A stretch of DNA of 6,080 nt from Clostridia bacterium (GTDB taxonomy: Bacteria > Bacillota > Clostridia > Oscillospirales > Butyricicoccaceae): the NCBI GenBank assembly GCA_900763355.1, contig CAAFJY010000048.1, forward strand, positions 1 through 6,080, read 5' to 3'. Position 1 is the stretch's first letter. Each line of letters starts with the position of its first letter. Below the pieces are notes generated by a model. The model had not been told where the DNA came from, did no database searches, and worked only from the letters and a program-made list of their open reading frames with translations. The position numbers were made by a program, and so were the translations under genes. Shown here one piece after another: positions 5,295 to 6,080 of this stretch.

Positions 5295-6080
5295 ATGACA
5301 CAAAACGGGAGCCGCAGGCGGGGACTGCTCTGCCTGCTGGGCTGTTTCTGCCTGTGGGGGTTTCAGCCCCTGTATTGGAGCCTGTTTGGGGAGATCGACA
5401 CGGTGTTCCTCATGGCCTGCCGCATTGTGTGGGCGGCCTGCGCTTCGGTGGCCGTGCTCAAGCTCCAGGGGAAGCTGGGGCAGCTCCGGGCCCTCTTCCG
5501 GGACAAGCGGGTCCTTTTGCGGGAGATCCCCGCGGCCCTTTTTCTCCTGGCGGACTGGGTCATCTATCTCTGGGCCGTCCGGGCGGGGATGGTGCTCCAG
5601 TGCAGCATGGGGTATTACATCCAGCCCCTGGTGGTCTTTACCTTTGGGGCGCTGTTGTTCCATGAGCCCATCACCTGGCGGCACATCGCCATTTTGGGCA
5701 TCATGGCCGCGGGGGTGCTGGCTTCGGCAGGGAGCTTCGGCGGCTTCCCCTGGGTGACGGTGGCGGCGGCCCTGTGTTTCGCCGTCTATTCCGCCATCAA
5801 AAAGAGTCTCCCCGTGGATTCCACCGTCAGCACCACGGCGGAGATCCTCCTTTTGGCCCCGGCGGCCCTGCTGATCATTCTGATTTTCTGCCGGGGAGAG
5901 GGCGGGCTGGCTTCGGTGGACCTGCCCCGGCAGATCCTGCTCCTGGGGGCGGGGATCGTGACCGCCGCGCCCATGCTGCTCTTTTCCGTGGGGGTGCGGG
6001 AGCTGCCCCTCACCACTGTGGGGGTGTGCCAGTATCTCAGCCCCACCCTTTCGGTCATCGCGGGGGTCCTTTTGGGCGAG
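5295..6080 (+). CDS. rarD: RarD/EamA family transporter, truncated by the window edge
   Basis: Open from the ATG at 5295 to the last base, 262 codons with no stop; RarD proteins usually have about 290-300 residues, so only the last helix or so is missing. It is a polytopic membrane protein of the drug/metabolite transporter superfamily (EamA). Features shared with E. coli RarD as I recall it include LLGCFCLWGFQPLYWSL at 14-30, the DWVIYLWAV segment (87-95), GYYIQPL (106-112), and near the C-terminal end GIVTAAPMLLF (220-230) with QYLSPTL (246-252). E. coli rarD was named from chloramphenicol sensitivity; the natural substrate is not well established. GGGGAGG at 5280-5286 lies 8 bases before the ATG and supports this start. 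The gap to the MATE gene is 31 bases with no terminator, so the two transporters probably form an operon. The gene symbol reflects family resemblance only. Confidence 0.9.
   Translation, partial: MTQNGSRRRGLLCLLGCFCLWGFQPLYWSLFGEIDTVFLMACRIVWAACASVAVLKLQGKLGQLRALFRDKRVLLREIPAALFLLADWVIYLWAVRAGMVLQCSMGYYIQPLVVFTFGALLFHEPITWRHIAILGIMAAGVLASAGSFGGFPWVTVAAALCFAVYSAIKKSLPVDSTVSTTAEILLLAPAALLIILIFCRGEGGLASVDLPRQILLLGAGIVTAAPMLLFSVGVRELPLTTVGVCQYLSPTLSVIAGVLLGE

Noticed and set aside
3929..5296. A 455-codon open frame on the - strand
   Set aside because: Antisense to the MATE gene; its His/Asp/Gly-rich composition is a codon-bias artefact.
4576..5298. A 240-codon + strand frame inside the MATE gene
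   Set aside because: Shadow frame of a clearly conserved transporter; Pro/Arg/Gly-rich with no domain.

Overview
The window reads as chromosomal DNA from a GC-rich Firmicute, most likely an Oscillospiraceae-type gut Clostridium. Three things point there: strong AGGAGG-type ribosome sites, GC-rich third codon positions, and a DUF5685 gene beside a J-domain gene with a cysteine-rich tail, an arrangement I associate with Clostridia. This assignment is inference; there is no rRNA or marker gene to confirm it. All six recognisable genes lie on the + strand. I see no tRNA, rRNA, CRISPR array, transposase or phage gene.

Region 1 (1-273) is non-coding. It holds a small hairpin (23-37), two tandem related 42-bp units that each fold into a hairpin (62-145), a tentative promoter (172-200) and a leader hairpin with a GAAA loop (216-241). 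Region 2 (274-2297) is a tight three-gene operon: a two-helix membrane protein with a C-terminal zinc ribbon, a DUF5685 protein, and a J-domain/TPR-like protein with a tail of seven cysteines. The operon ends in a terminator whose loop is the stop codon of the last gene. All three proteins carry cysteine pairs or clusters, and the DUF5685 protein has two aspartate-rich motifs that recall class I isoprenoid synthases. This operon is the best candidate for an undescribed functional unit.

Region 3 (2298-3846) has a good extended -10 promoter, a short structured leader, and a CorC/CNNM-family protein that starts at TTG and has an unusually divergent membrane domain. It is followed by a strong intrinsic terminator. 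Region 4 (3850-6080) has a MATE-family transporter and the first 262 codons of a RarD/EamA-family transporter that runs off the right edge. The terminator ends only 19 bases before the MATE start codon, so transcription of the MATE-rarD pair must read through it. That suggests an attenuator rather than a plain gene end.
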